In this document: piece by piece, positions 1 through 10,205 of the stretch
How positions within the stretch are numbered: position 1 is the stretch's first letter
Layout: each line of letters starts with the position of its first letter
Notes under the pieces: generated by a model
The model's input: the letters and a program-made list of their open reading frames with translations, nothing else
Told to the model about the DNA's origin: nothing
Databases searched by the model: none
Translations under genes and position numbers: made by a program
Source of the DNA: Microvirga arvi
GTDB taxonomy: Bacteria > Pseudomonadota > Alphaproteobacteria > Rhizobiales > Beijerinckiaceae
Reading direction: 5' to 3'
DNA length: 64,000 nucleotides
Assembly (NCBI RefSeq): GCF_016892765.1
Contig: NZ_JAFEMD010000010.1
Span: 62,001-126,000 of the forward strand

Positions 1-216
1 GACGTCGTCGCTTCACCGGTTGCCGAACCCGACCTGTCCGCAGCGGCTCCCCGCCTGCGCACGCAATCGGCCCGATCCATCGCCGCGCATGGCGTCGGAT
101 CGGTAGCGGAAGCCGCCGCCCTTGGAGCGGCAGGCCCCGGTGCGCAGCTCATCCTGGAGCGCATCGCCTCGGCCTCCGCCACCTGCGCGCTCGCGCGTAT
201 GGAGACCCGCTCATGA
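1..216 (+). CDS. cobE: CobE / CbiG C-terminal family cobalamin protein, 3' part
   Basis: Only the last 71 codons are in the window, ending in TGA at 214-216. The visible part carries the pattern [12 protein letters not shown] followed by ATCALA near the end, which is typical of CobE and of the C-terminal domain of CbiG. In the aerobic pathway CobE is a small accessory protein that binds precorrin intermediates. The gene overlaps the start of cobM by four bases (ATGA), so the two are probably translationally coupled. The upstream part lies outside the window, so I cannot tell whether this is stand-alone CobE or a longer CbiG-type protein. Confidence 0.8.
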   Translation, partial: DVVASPVAEPDLSAAAPRLRTQSARSIAAHGVGSVAEAAALGAAGPGAQLILERIASASATCALARMETRS

Positions 217-986
217 CCGTGCATTTCATCGGGGCAGGCCCCGGCGCCGCCGATCTCATCACCGTGCGCGGACGCGCACTCATCGAGCGCTGTCCCGTCT
301 GCCTCTATGCCGGCTCCATCGTGCCGCCGGAGATCCTGTCCTGGTGCCCGCCCGGGGCGCGGCGCGTCGACACGGCGCCTCTCGATCTCGATGCGATCAC
401 AGCGGAATACGTGCGGGCGCACGAGCGCGGCGAAGACGTGGCGCGGCTCCATTCCGGCGATCTTTCGATCTGGAGCGCCATGGGTGAGCAGCTGCGCCGG
501 CTCGATACCCGCGGCATCCCCTACACGATCACGCCTGGCGTTCCGGCCTTCGCGGCAGCCGCCGCAGCGCTCGGGCGCGAACTGACGGTGCCGGAAGTCG
601 GGCAGTCGGTGATCCTGACGCGCACCTCCGGCCGGGCGTCCGCCATGCCGGAGACGGAGCGGCTCGCCACCTTCGCGCTGACGAAGGCGACGCTCGCCAT
701 TCACCTGTCGATCCACGTGATCGAGCAGGTGGTCGAGGAGCTGCTGCCCGCCTACGGCGCCGATTGCCCGGCAGCAGTGGTCTGGCGCGCCTCATGGCCG
801 GACGAGCGGGTGATCAAGGGCACGCTGTCCACCATTGCCGCCATGGTCCGTGCGGAAAAGCTGGAACGCACGGCGCTGATCCTCGTGGGGTGGACACTGG
901 AGGCGAAAGACTTCCGCGACAGCGCCCTCTACTCGACCGATTACGACAGGCGTTTCCGAACCAGCGCCCAGGAGGGCCGCCGATGA
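213..986 (+). CDS. cobM: Precorrin-4 C11-methyltransferase
   Basis: This 257-residue cytosolic enzyme transfers a methyl group from S-adenosylmethionine to C-11 of precorrin-4 to give precorrin-5 in the oxygen-dependent B12 pathway. It has the tetrapyrrole-methylase fold signature: [14 protein letters not shown] at residues 7-20, YAGSIVP in the 30s, [11 protein letters not shown] at 80-90 and [15 protein letters not shown] near 110. The length is normal for the family. It starts inside the last codons of cobE and ends 11 bases before the end of cbiD, which faces it. The family member is clear from the YAGSIVP and SGDLSIW motifs, which separate CobM from CobA, CobI and CobJ. Confidence 0.95.
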   Translation: MTVHFIGAGPGAADLITVRGRALIERCPVCLYAGSIVPPEILSWCPPGARRVDTAPLDLDAITAEYVRAHERGEDVARLHSGDLSIWSAMGEQLRRLDTRGIPYTITPGVPAFAAAAAALGRELTVPEVGQSVILTRTSGRASAMPETERLATFALTKATLAIHLSIHVIEQVVEELLPAYGADCPAAVVWRASWPDERVIKGTLSTIAAMVRAEKLERTALILVGWTLEAKDFRDSALYSTDYDRRFRTSAQEGRR

Positions 987-997
987 GCGGCGCGGCC

Positions 998-2101
998 TCA
1001 GGCAACGGGATGGAACGGCACGCGGCCGACGAGCTGTCCGTAGCGGTCGAACACGATGATTTCGAGAGCAATGTTCGCGCCACGCAGCGCTTTGGCGGCC
1101 GTCTGCCATGCATGCTGCGCCACTATGTCGGCAAGAGGAAGGCCGAGGTTTTTGGCTGTCTCCAGCACTTCGAGCGCCGTGTTGGCGCCACGCGCCTGCT
1201 CGGCGATGAAGGGCTCGGCACCGGCTTCGAGCAAGCGCCCGGACAGCCAAGCGAGATCAACCGCGCCAGACCGCGAATGCAGGTCGAGCAGGCCCTGACC
1301 GAGCTTGGTCATCTTGGCGATGCCACCGGCAATGGTGACTTTCGGAACCGGGTTGCGGCGCAGGTATTTCAGCATGCCGCCGGCAAAGTCGCCCATGTCG
1401 ATGAGGGCGTGGTCCGGCAGGTTGTAAAGAGACTGGACCGCCTTCTCGGACGTGGAGCCCGTGGCGCCTGCGACATGGTCGAGGCCTCCGGCGCGGGCCA
1501 CGTCGATGCCGCGATAGATGCTGTGAATCCAGGACGAGCAGGAATAAGGAATCACGACGCCGGTCGTGCCGAGGATCGACAGCCCGCCCACGATGCCGAG
1601 GCGTGGGTTGAGGGTCTTCCTGGCAAGCGCCTCGCCGCCGGGAATGGCGATTTCGACCTCGATGTCCGTGGGTCCGCCGACGCTGCGGGCGGCCTCTTCC
1701 AAGTTGTCGCGGATCATCTGGCGCGGCACGGGATTGATGGCGGGCTCGCCCGGAGGCAGGGGGAGGCCTGCACGGGTGACGGTGCCCACCCCCTCGCCCG
1801 CCCGGAATGTCACGCCCGAACCCGGCGCACCGGCGCGGATGGTTGTGATCACCAAGGCGCCATGGGTCACGTCGGGATCGTCGCCTGCATCCTTGACGAC
1901 ACCAGCCCGCGCGCCGCCTTCGACAGGCTCCGTCAGCGCCAGGGAAAAGGCTGGCCGCGCTCCGCCCGGGAGCACGATCTCGACAGGATCGGGATAATCG
2001 CCCGTCTGCCAGCCGAGATACGCCGCCCTGGCCGCCGCCGTGGCGCAGGCGCCCGTGGTCCAGCCACGGCGCAACGATCCGGCGGGTTTACTCTCGTCCA
2101 T
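998..2101 (-). CDS. cbiD: Cobalt-precorrin-5B C1-methyltransferase CbiD
   Basis: CbiD methylates C-1 of the corrin ring and is named from the anaerobic pathway. Here it probably does the C-1 methylation that CobF does in other aerobic producers. The N-terminal hallmark RRGWTTGACATAAARA begins about ten residues after the proposed start, and glycine-rich stretches of the SAM fold follow (for example TTGVVIPYSCSSWI). I chose the ATG at 2101 because the hallmark sits close behind it. An in-frame GTG at 2158 would add 19 residues of poor similarity. The gene lies on the opposite strand between cobM and cobA, so it is not in the same transcript as its neighbours. Confidence 0.9.
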   Translation of the reverse strand: MDESKPAGSLRRGWTTGACATAAARAAYLGWQTGDYPDPVEIVLPGGARPAFSLALTEPVEGGARAGVVKDAGDDPDVTHGALVITTIRAGAPGSGVTFRAGEGVGTVTRAGLPLPPGEPAINPVPRQMIRDNLEEAARSVGGPTDIEVEIAIPGGEALARKTLNPRLGIVGGLSILGTTGVVIPYSCSSWIHSIYRGIDVARAGGLDHVAGATGSTSEKAVQSLYNLPDHALIDMGDFAGGMLKYLRRNPVPKVTIAGGIAKMTKLGQGLLDLHSRSGAVDLAWLSGRLLEAGAEPFIAEQARGANTALEVLETAKNLGLPLADIVAQHAWQTAAKALRGANIALEIIVFDRYGQLVGRVPFHPVA

Positions 2102-2172
2102 AGGCTCTCTTACATCGTCCCCATGAATTCCAACAGCCATCTCGGGATGGCCGGTCACGATCGGAGCTTCGC

Positions 2173-2967
2173 ATGACCGCCCTCTCCCGCCTCTCGCCGC
2201 CCTTTGCTCCCGGCACAGTCTGGCTCGTCGGCGCAGGTCCGGGCGATCCCGGCCTGCTTACGGTCCATGCTCTCAATGCCTTGGCGAAGGCGGATGTGAT
2301 CGTCTACGACGCCCTCGTCGACCCTGCCGTCCTGTCCTTCGCCGGTGAAGGGGCCGAGCTTGAATTTGCAGGCAAGCGCGGCGGCAGGCCCTCGGCCGTC
2401 CAGCGGGACATATCCGAGCGGCTGATCCAGCTCGCCCGCGCGGGCAAGCGCGTGCTGCGGCTCAAAGGCGGCGACCCCTTCATCTTCGGGCGCGGCGGCG
2501 AGGAGGCCTTGGCCCTGTCGGAGGCAGGCATCCCGTTCCGCATCATCCCCGGCGTGTCGAGCGGGCTCGCCTCGCTCGCCATACACGGCGTGCCGGCGAC
2601 CCTGCGCAGGACCAACCACGCCGTGATCCTCGCCACCGGCCACCCGGCTCCGGATGCGGAAATCGAATGGACGTCGCTTGCCCGCACGGGCGCGCCGATC
2701 GTGCTCTACATGGCCGTGTCGAGCCTCCCCTCCATCGTGGAGGGCCTCATGAAAGGCGGCCTTGCCGGCGACACGCCGGCGCTTGCCGTGCATGGCGCCA
2801 CGACCGCCAAGGAGAGCGTCGTGGAGGGGACGCTGGAGACCCTGCCGCGGCTTGCCGAGGAAGGGCTTATCCGCTCGCCAGCCATCGTGGCCATCGGCGC
2901 CATCGCGGCCTTCCGCTCGGCCATTGCCAACCATCTGCTCGAGTTCGGAAGCGAGGCGGCGCAGTGA
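2173..2967 (+). CDS. cobA: Uroporphyrinogen-III C-methyltransferase
   Basis: This 264-residue SUMT enzyme adds methyl groups at C-2 and C-7 of uroporphyrinogen III to make precorrin-2, the entry step to cobalamin and siroheme. Motifs seen are VWLVGAGPGDPGLLT at residues 16-30 and LRLKGGDPFIFGRGGE at 95-110, both characteristic of SUMT. There is no CysG-type dehydrogenase/ferrochelatase extension, so it is the stand-alone form. The stop overlaps the GTG start of cobB (GTGA), which indicates an operon cobA-cobB. No cobalamin riboswitch could be seen in the short gap between it and the divergent cbiD. Confidence 0.95.
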   Translation: MTALSRLSPPFAPGTVWLVGAGPGDPGLLTVHALNALAKADVIVYDALVDPAVLSFAGEGAELEFAGKRGGRPSAVQRDISERLIQLARAGKRVLRLKGGDPFIFGRGGEEALALSEAGIPFRIIPGVSSGLASLAIHGVPATLRRTNHAVILATGHPAPDAEIEWTSLARTGAPIVLYMAVSSLPSIVEGLMKGGLAGDTPALAVHGATTAKESVVEGTLETLPRLAEEGLIRSPAIVAIGAIAAFRSAIANHLLEFGSEAAQ

Positions 2968-4286
2968 GTTTGAGCCCCGGCCTTCTCGTCGCCGCGCCCC
3001 GCTCGGGATCCGGCAAGACGACCGTCGTGCTCGGCCTCCAGCGGGCGCTCGCCCGCCGGGGCCTGCGCGTACGCGGCGTGAAATGCGGTCCCGATTACAT
3101 CGATCCGGCCTTCCACGCGGCGGCGACCGGCACCCCGAGCTTCAACCTCGACAGCTTCGCCATGAGCGGGCCGCTTCTCGGATCGATTGCAGCGCAGGCT
3201 GCCGGCGACGCCGACCTCGTGATTGCGGAAGGCTCGATGGGTCTCTTCGACGGCATCCGCCAGGAGACCGGACGCACGGGCGCGAGCGCCGACATCGCAG
3301 TCCTCTTCGGCTGGCCGGTGATCCTCGTCCTCGACGTGTCGGGACACGCGCAATCGGCCGCTGCCGTCGCGCTCGGATGCGCGCGCTTCGACCCGCGGAT
3401 CGACGTGGTCGGCGTGGTGCTGAACAAGGTCGCGAGCGAGCGCCACAGGAGGCTGGTGGAGGACGGCATGGCGCGCATCGGCCTGCCCGTCCTCGGTGGC
3501 CTCATGCGCAACGCCGAGCTGACCCTGCCCGAACGCCATCTCGGCCTCGTTCAGGCGGGCGAGACCGAGGAACTCGACGGGCGACTTGAGCGTCTGGCCG
3601 ATGCGATGGAAGGCGCCATCGATCTTGATCGACTCGTCGCGCTCGCCCGGCCGACGCAGATCACGACGCGTGACGGCGCGGTGCCCCTGCCTCCTCCGGG
3701 CCAGCGCATCGCACTGGCCTCCGACCGGGCCTTCTCCTTCGTCTATCCGCATGTGCTCGCCGGATGGCGCGAGGCGGGGGCCGAGATCGTGACCTTCTCC
3801 CCATTGGCCGATGAGCCACCTCCCTCAGGCTGCGATGTCTGCTGGCTCCCCGGAGGGTACCCGGAGCTCCATGCGGGTCGCATCGCCGGCGCCCAGCATT
3901 TCTTCGAAGGTTTGCGAAGCTTTGCCGAAAGCCGCCCGGTTCATGGGGAATGCGGAGGCTACATGGTGCTGGGGCAGTCCTTGGAAGACGGGTACGGCCA
4001 TATCCATCCCATGGCGGGCCTCCTGCCGGTCGAGACGAGCTATGCCAAGCGCAAGATGCATCTCGGTTACCGGGTCGCGCATCTCGTCCATGGCGGGGTG
4101 ATGGGACCGGCAGGTCAACGCCTCGTCGGCCATGAATTCCACTATGCCTCGGTCACGCAGAGCGATCCCGCGCGAGAGACGGCTTTCGCCATGGTCCAGG
4201 ATGCGGAAGGGAACGACCTCGGCACCGCCGGCCATCGGCGCGGCCTCGTCACGGGCAGCTTCTTTCACGCTATCGCGCAAGGATAG
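2964..4286 (+). CDS. cobB: Cobyrinic acid a,c-diamide synthase
   Basis: CobB is an ATP- and glutamine-dependent amidase that amidates the a and c side chains of (hydrogeno)byrinic acid. The 440-residue protein has an N-terminal dethiobiotin-synthetase-like ATPase domain with the loop APRSGSGKTTV at residues 11-21 and KCGPDYIDPAFH near 45-56. A C-terminal class I glutamine amidotransferase domain carries the nucleophile Cys in HGECGGYMVLG near residue 330. I take the GTG at 2964, which overlaps the cobA stop by four bases, because the P-loop follows directly. Longer readings upstream in the same frame run through cobA and are not supported. Confidence 0.95.
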   Translation: MSLSPGLLVAAPRSGSGKTTVVLGLQRALARRGLRVRGVKCGPDYIDPAFHAAATGTPSFNLDSFAMSGPLLGSIAAQAAGDADLVIAEGSMGLFDGIRQETGRTGASADIAVLFGWPVILVLDVSGHAQSAAAVALGCARFDPRIDVVGVVLNKVASERHRRLVEDGMARIGLPVLGGLMRNAELTLPERHLGLVQAGETEELDGRLERLADAMEGAIDLDRLVALARPTQITTRDGAVPLPPPGQRIALASDRAFSFVYPHVLAGWREAGAEIVTFSPLADEPPPSGCDVCWLPGGYPELHAGRIAGAQHFFEGLRSFAESRPVHGECGGYMVLGQSLEDGYGHIHPMAGLLPVETSYAKRKMHLGYRVAHLVHGGVMGPAGQRLVGHEFHYASVTQSDPARETAFAMVQDAEGNDLGTAGHRRGLVTGSFFHAIAQG

Positions 4287-4365
4287 CGGATCCTCGGCCT
4301 CCAAGCTGGTCCGTGAACCTCTCCGGAGCCGGAGAGTTGAACAGGACCATGAGAGGAGACTATCC

Positions 4366-4533
4366 ATGCGTCTGAGAGTGATTCTGCCCCTGGCCGCCCT
4401 GCTCGCCCTGTCTGCCTGCGGCGAGGACGGGCCGAACGAGACCGGCAGCACGGACAACACCAATCAGCCCGCCAAGACGATGCCCGCAAATCCCGCCGCT
4501 CCCAGCCAGCCTGCAGGGCCGCCTGCACAGTAG
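4366..4533 (+). CDS. Small lipoprotein
   Basis: This encodes 55 residues. A basic start (MRLR) and a hydrophobic stretch lead to a lipobox LSAC, with Cys at about residue 20, so it is probably an acylated small lipoprotein. The mature part is short and rich in Pro, Ala, Asn and Gln, with no recognisable domain. GAGAGGAG lies just upstream of the ATG as a ribosome binding site, 79 bases after cobB. Function is unknown. Small entericidin-like lipoproteins are of similar size, but I do not see a specific match. Confidence 0.7.
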   Translation: MRLRVILPLAALLALSACGEDGPNETGSTDNTNQPAKTMPANPAAPSQPAGPPAQ

Positions 4534-4833
4534 GCTGATCATCATCGGTTTCCCGCTTGGGATGATGGCCAGCCGACCCAACCCCACTGCAGGTAATTTT
4601 ATCCCATGTTAATGCGCCGGCATCTCATCCGCGTCTACTTGATGAATGCATGCTGGATCGGGGACGGCATCATGCCGCGGCACCGGCCGAAGTGATGAAT
4701 TGTCATCGTTTCGCCTCAGGCTTCCTCCCTAATCCCGCGCGAAAGCTAGAAGAGGGCCGAGGAGGACATCCGAGCTTGACGGTTCGAACCGTCAAGCTCC
4801 TGTCCATCGCACCCGAGGGCATTGGAGGCGCCG
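4534..4833. other. Intergenic region with a long palindrome
   Basis: About 300 bases lie between the small lipoprotein and the next small gene. I see no convincing ORF. The main structure is the 28-bp perfect palindrome at 4772-4799, entered separately. The rest has no clear promoter or RNA gene that I could recognise. Confidence 0.6.
4772..4799. repeat. 28-bp perfect palindrome upstream of a small gene
   Basis: The arms are GAGCTTGACGGTTC (4772-4785) and GAACCGTCAAGCTC (4786-4799), with no spacer and no mismatch. It lies 34 bases before the ATG of the 67-residue protein, so it could be an operator for a dimeric regulator or a hairpin in the 5' leader. It is not followed by a T-run, which argues against a simple terminator. 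Confidence 0.8.
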
Positions 4834-5037
4834 ATGAAAGAGGCATTCCAGATCGGACAGCTTGTCCGCATCACAAGACCTGCTTCGGGTTACGCGGATC
4901 ATCGCACCTATTGCATCGTCTGCCTGGTGTCGAAGGCCGAGGAATACGCGGTTTATCGGGTCAAGAACACGGTCGGTGTCGAGCGCCTCGTGAGGGCCGA
5001 CGAGATCGAGCCGGCGGCCCTCACGGCGGTGCCCTAG
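4834..5037 (+). CDS. Small conserved-looking hypothetical protein
   Basis: This encodes 67 residues. The ATG at 4834 has GGAGG about six bases upstream, so I prefer it to an in-frame TTG at 4822. The sequence begins with a basic, beta-strand-like stretch (IGQLVRITRP) and ends with a segment of the form YRVKNTVGVERLVRADEIEP. That resembles small rhizobial proteins with a 'YxVR...E-R-V-x-E-x-x-L' pattern. This is pattern recognition from memory, and the function is unknown. There are no signal peptide or membrane features. A hairpin at 5066-5090 follows the stop. Confidence 0.65.
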   Translation: MKEAFQIGQLVRITRPASGYADHRTYCIVCLVSKAEEYAVYRVKNTVGVERLVRADEIEPAALTAVP

Positions 5038-5065
5038 AAAGCTCAATCCGAACTTTGTCCCGGAA

Positions 5066-5090
5066 GCTGCCGGAAATTGCCTCCGGCAGC
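5066..5090 (+). terminator. Hairpin after the small gene
   Basis: GCTGCCGGA (5066-5074) pairs perfectly with TCCGGCAGC (5082-5090) across a 7-base loop, 29 bases after the stop at 5037. The sequence after it (CTTATTAG) is only weakly T-rich, so termination efficiency is uncertain. Confidence 0.5.
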
Positions 5091-5285
5091 CTTATTAGCC
5101 CATGGTAGCGGGTGCCCGCACCTTGCTCTCTCCTGACCGGCGCGACAGAATACCTCCCAACGAAGCCCGCGATGGGCAGCCGGCTTGAGACCGGCGAGGT
5201 GCATGCGCCGGCACGGCCACGCATCAACAGGGAACGAAGCGATACCGCGCCGAAAGACGTGCGGGGGCCAGGGAGGTTGACGTCT

Positions 5286-7264
5286 TTGACGACGGCATCA
5301 GACGCGCGCGCAGATACGTTTCCGAAGCTCCTGGTACGCAATGCGCGCGTACGCCCGAACCGCACCGCGTTTCGGCACAAGGATCTCGGAATCTGGCAAT
5401 CCTGGACATGGAGCGAGGCGCACGAGATCGTGCGCGCCTATGCCAGCGGCCTGCAATCGCTCGGCCTGAAGCGTGGCGGCAAGATCGCCATCATCGGCTA
5501 CAACCGGCCCTATCTCTATTGGACCATTGCCGCAGCCCAATGGCTCGGTGCGGTCCCGATCCCGGTCTATGCGGATTCGGTGGCGGAAGAGATGGCTTAC
5601 GTGCTCGCCCACGCGGAGGTCACCCATGCCGCCGTGCAGGACCAGGAGCAGGTCGATAAGCTCCTTTCCGTCTCGGACCAGCTGCCGCAGTTGGAGCATG
5701 TGCTCTATGACGAGCAGAAGGGCCTGAGGGATTACGACCACAGCCGTCTGCACGCGATCCAGTCCGTCGTGGAGGAAGGCCGCGTGCGCCTCGCCGATGC
5801 TCAGGAGGCGGAAAACATTGAGCGCTCCCTGCAGGACGGCAAGGGCTCGGAGCTCGCCATCATTCTCTACACCTCCGGCACGACGGGCCGCCCCAAGGGC
5901 GTGATGCTCACGTCCGATGCCGTGATCGCGGCGGCGGAGATCGGCTGCGATTTCGACAAGCTCAACGAGACCGACGAGATCATGGCCTATCTGCCGATCG
6001 CCTGGGTCGGCGACCACATCTTCTCCTATGCCCAGGCCTTCCTGGCGGGCCTCTGCGTCAACTGTCCCGAGAGCCCGGAAACGGTGGCCGACGACCGACG
6101 CGAGATCGGCGCGACATACGTCTTCGCCCCGCCGCGCATCTTCGAGAGCATGCTGACGCTCACCATGGTGCGCATCGAGGATGCGAGTGCGCTCAAGCGG
6201 CGCATGTTCCATTACTTCATCCAGCACGCGAACAAGGTCGGCGAGAAGATCCTGAACAGGGAGCCAGGAATCGGCGCATGGGACCGCTTCCTCTGGAAGC
6301 TCGGGAACGTGCTCGTCTATGCGCCGCTTCGCAACCGCTTCGGCATGACGCGCGTGAAGGTGGGCTATACGGCAGGCGAGGCGATCGGGCCCGAGATCTT
6401 CCGATTCTACCGCTCGATCGGCGTGAACCTGAAGCAGCTCTACGGACAGACGGAGGCCTCCGTCTACATCACCATGCAGCCGGACGGTGAAATCCGCGCC
6501 GACACCGTGGGCCGTCCTGCCCCTCAGGTGGAAATCCGCATTGCCGACAATGGCGAGGTGCTCTACCGCTCCCCCGGCATCTTCGTGGGCTATTACAAGG
6601 ACGAGGAGAAGACGGCGGAGACGAAGACACCCGACGGCTTCGTGCATTCGGGCGATGCCGGTTTCTTCGACTCCAACGGCCATCTCAAGATCATCGACCG
6701 CGCCAAAGACGTGGGCAAGATGCGGGACGGCTCGCTCTTCCCGCCGAAATACGTCGAGAACAAGCTGAAATTCTATCCCAACATCAAGGAAGCGGTCTGT
6801 TTCGGCGACGGGCGCGATCATGTGGCCGCCTTCATCAACATCGACCTCGTGGCGGTGAGCAACTGGGCCGAGCGGAACGGCGTCACTTATGCCTCCTACC
6901 AGGAGCTCGCCGGTCATCCCCGCGTCTATGACATGATCGAGAAGCATGTGGACGAGGTGAACCGTTCGCTGGCCTCCGAGCCGCGCATGGGCGGCGCGCA
7001 GATCAGGCGCTTCCTCATCCTGCACAAGGAACTCGATGCGGACGACGGCGAACTCACCCGCACGCAGAAAGTACGCCGCGGCTTCATCGCCGAACGCTAC
7101 GCCCCCCTCATCCAGGCGCTCTACGACGGTTCGACGGAGGCCGACATCTCGACGGAGGTCACCTTCGAGGACGGACGCAAGGGCGTGATTTCCGCACGGG
7201 TCAAGATCCGTGACATGAAGCTCTATCCGGCCTCGCACACCACGTCTCTTCCGGAGGCCGCAGA

Positions 7265-7268
<4 letters not shown>
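5286..7268 (+). CDS. Long-chain-type acyl-CoA synthetase (AMP-forming)
   Basis: This is an ANL-superfamily ligase of about 660 residues that activates a carboxylic acid to an acyl-adenylate and then to acyl-CoA. The phosphate loop YTSGTTGRPKGV is at about residues 195-206, followed by the YGQTEA motif and the HSGDAG and IDRAKD motifs further on. It is closer in length and pattern to FadD15-type long-chain synthetases than to short-chain ligases. I chose TTG at 5286 because GGGAGG lies nine bases upstream; the same frame is open back to 5112. The stop overlaps the ATG of livG by four bases, so it is the first gene of the transporter operon. This implies that the imported compound is converted to a CoA thioester. 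Confidence 0.9.
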
Positions 7269-8065
<797 letters not shown>

Positions 8066-8074
8066 GGGCGGGCG

Positions 8075-9031
8075 ATGGACATTCTCTATAAGATCTTCAT
8101 CGAGCCCTTCGTCTTCATGGGCGAGGCGCCGGATCTGCTGATCCAGACCCTCTGGGAAGGCCTCGTCTCCGGCGTTCTCTATGCGCTGATCGCACTGGGC
8201 TTCGTGCTCATCTTCAAGGCCTCGGGCGTGTTCAACTTCGCCCAAGGCATCATGGTCGTGTTCGCGGCCCTGACCCTGGTCGGGCTCTACGAGAAGGGCG
8301 TGCCGGCCTTCCTGGCGCTGATCCTGGCAGCTCTCGCGATGCTTGTGCTCGCCGTGGTGGTGGAGCGGGTGGTGCTGCGGCCCCTCGTCAACCAGCCCGA
8401 CATCATCCTGTTCATGGCGACCTTCGGGCTCACCTATTTCCTCATCGGCTTCGGCGAGCTCATCTTCGGCGGCAATCCGAAGGAGATGATCACGAGCGCG
8501 CTCCTCCTACCGCAGGGCACGACCGAGTTGGACATGCTGGGCGGGATGGTGCGCTTCCAGCACCTCGACATTGCAGCCGCCGTCATTGCATCCATCATGA
8601 TCGGCCTGCTGGCGGTGTTTTTCTCCAAGACCCGCATCGGGCGCGCGCTTCGTGCAGTGGCGGACAGCCACAAGGCTGCGCTCTCCGTCGGCATCTCGCT
8701 CAACCAGATCTGGGTGATCGTGTGGTTTGCCGCCGGCATCGTGGCGCTGGTGGCGGGCATCATGTGGGGCGCCCGCTCGGGCGTGTCGTTCTCGCTCCAG
8801 ATCATCGCCCTGAAGGCGCTGCCCGTCCTCATCCTTGGCGGCTTCACCTCCATTCCCGGCGCCATTATCGGCGGCCTCATCATCGGCGTGGGCGAGAAGA
8901 TCGGCGAGTTCTACTGGGGCCCGCTGGTGGGCGGCGGCGTCGAGACCTGGCTCGCCTACGTGATCGCCCTGCTTTTCCTGCTCTACAGGCCGCAGGGTCT
9001 GTTCGGCGAAAAGATCATCGAACGGATTTAA
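8075..9031 (+). CDS. livH: ABC transporter permease, LivH type
   Basis: This is a hydrophobic protein of 318 residues with about eight membrane segments, of the HAAT permease family. The early motif GLVSGVLYALIALGFVLIFKASGVFNFAQG is characteristic (positions about 8160-8245). A second conserved region near the end, LILGGFTSIPGAIIGG, is the transmembrane-adjacent coupling region. It lies 9 bases after livG. It pairs with LivM to form the pathway in the inner membrane. The substrate cannot be read from the permease. Confidence 0.93.
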   Translation: MDILYKIFIEPFVFMGEAPDLLIQTLWEGLVSGVLYALIALGFVLIFKASGVFNFAQGIMVVFAALTLVGLYEKGVPAFLALILAALAMLVLAVVVERVVLRPLVNQPDIILFMATFGLTYFLIGFGELIFGGNPKEMITSALLLPQGTTELDMLGGMVRFQHLDIAAAVIASIMIGLLAVFFSKTRIGRALRAVADSHKAALSVGISLNQIWVIVWFAAGIVALVAGIMWGARSGVSFSLQIIALKALPVLILGGFTSIPGAIIGGLIIGVGEKIGEFYWGPLVGGGVETWLAYVIALLFLLYRPQGLFGEKIIERI

Positions 9032-9044
9032 GGGGGATTTGTCA

Positions 9045-10130
9045 GTGCTCTACCGCGAGGCCGGCCAGTTCAAGACCAACTACGCCGCGGACAGTGCGAT
9101 CTTTCCCCTGCGCCAGGACAGGCTCGGGCTCGGGGTCATCATCCTCGCCGCCTATGCCCTCGCCTTCATCGGCAACAGCTTCCTGCTGCAGGCGGTGATG
9201 ATTCCGTTCCTGGTTTTCTCGCTCGCTTCCATCGGGCTCAACATCCTCACTGGCTATACCGGTCTCCTCTCTCTCGGCACCGGCGCCTTCATGGGCGTGG
9301 GCGCCTATGCCTGCTACAAGCTGATGACGGCGTTCCCGGGTGTGAACGTCATCATCTGGATCTTCGCCTCAGGCTTCTTCTCCGCGGCCATCGGCGCCCT
9401 TTTCGGGCTGCCCTCCTTGCGCATCAAAGGCTTCTATCTGGCCGTTGCGACGCTCGCGGCGCAGTTCTTCCTGCAATGGTGCTTCATCCGCATCCCGTGG
9501 CTCGTGAACTACAACGTCTCGGGTGCCCTCGATGCGCCGCTGCGCACCCTGTTCGGCACGCCGATCATGGGGCCGAACGCCACGCCGCAGACGCGTTATC
9601 TTGTGGTGCTGACCATCGTCATCCTGCTCACCTGGCTCGCCTCCAACCTCGTCCACGGACGTATCGGGCGCATGTGGATCGCGATCCGCGACATGGACCT
9701 GGCGGCCGAGCTCATGGGCATCCGCCCGCTCCAGACGAAGCTGCTCGCCTTTGCGGTCTCGTCCTATTATTGCGGCGTCGCCGGCGCGCTCCTCGTCTTC
9801 CTCTGGTATGGCGGCGCGGAATATGATGTCTTCAACATCAACCAGTCCTTCTTCATCCTCTTCATGGTGATCATCGGAGGCCTGGGCAGCCTGATCGGCT
9901 CATTCTTCGGCGCCGCCCTCATCTTCATCCTGCCGATCGTCCTCGGCATCGTGCTGCCGGCAATGCTTTCACCCTTCGGCATTTCGGTGGGCGCAGACGT
10001 GATCGAGCACCTGCGCTTCATGATCGTGGGTGCGCTCATCATCTTTTTCCTGATCGTCGAACCGCACGGCCTCGCGCGGCTCTGGCAGATCGGCAAGCAG
10101 AAGCTCCTGGTCTGGCCGTTCCCCTACTGA
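9045..10130 (+). CDS. livM: ABC transporter permease, LivM type
   Basis: This 361-residue membrane protein is the second permease of the importer. The conserved region LNILTGYTGLLSLGTGAFMG near the N-terminal third and MVIIGGLGSLIGSFFGA near the end are typical of LivM. I chose GTG at 9045 because AGGGGG is eight bases upstream. A TTG at 9039 is only two bases from it. It follows livH by 13 bases. The N-terminal extension before the first membrane segment, about 25 residues, is hydrophilic. Confidence 0.92.
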   Translation: MLYREAGQFKTNYAADSAIFPLRQDRLGLGVIILAAYALAFIGNSFLLQAVMIPFLVFSLASIGLNILTGYTGLLSLGTGAFMGVGAYACYKLMTAFPGVNVIIWIFASGFFSAAIGALFGLPSLRIKGFYLAVATLAAQFFLQWCFIRIPWLVNYNVSGALDAPLRTLFGTPIMGPNATPQTRYLVVLTIVILLTWLASNLVHGRIGRMWIAIRDMDLAAELMGIRPLQTKLLAFAVSSYYCGVAGALLVFLWYGGAEYDVFNINQSFFILFMVIIGGLGSLIGSFFGAALIFILPIVLGIVLPAMLSPFGISVGADVIEHLRFMIVGALIIFFLIVEPHGLARLWQIGKQKLLVWPFPY

Positions 10131-10205
10131 CGGCGGACCACAAGGAGACGAAAAAACGGAACAAGAATTCGACCATCGGTCGATACAACGGGAGGAAACG
10201 CAAAG

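Noticed and set aside
2102..2172. Cobalamin riboswitch between cbiD and cobA
   Set aside because: The gap is about 70 bases, too short for the full element, and no B12-box-like text is seen.
4772..4799. tRNA fragment suggested by GGTTCGAACC in the palindrome
   Set aside because: The T-loop would need seven bases and there is no acceptor, D or anticodon arm around it. It is better explained as a palindrome.
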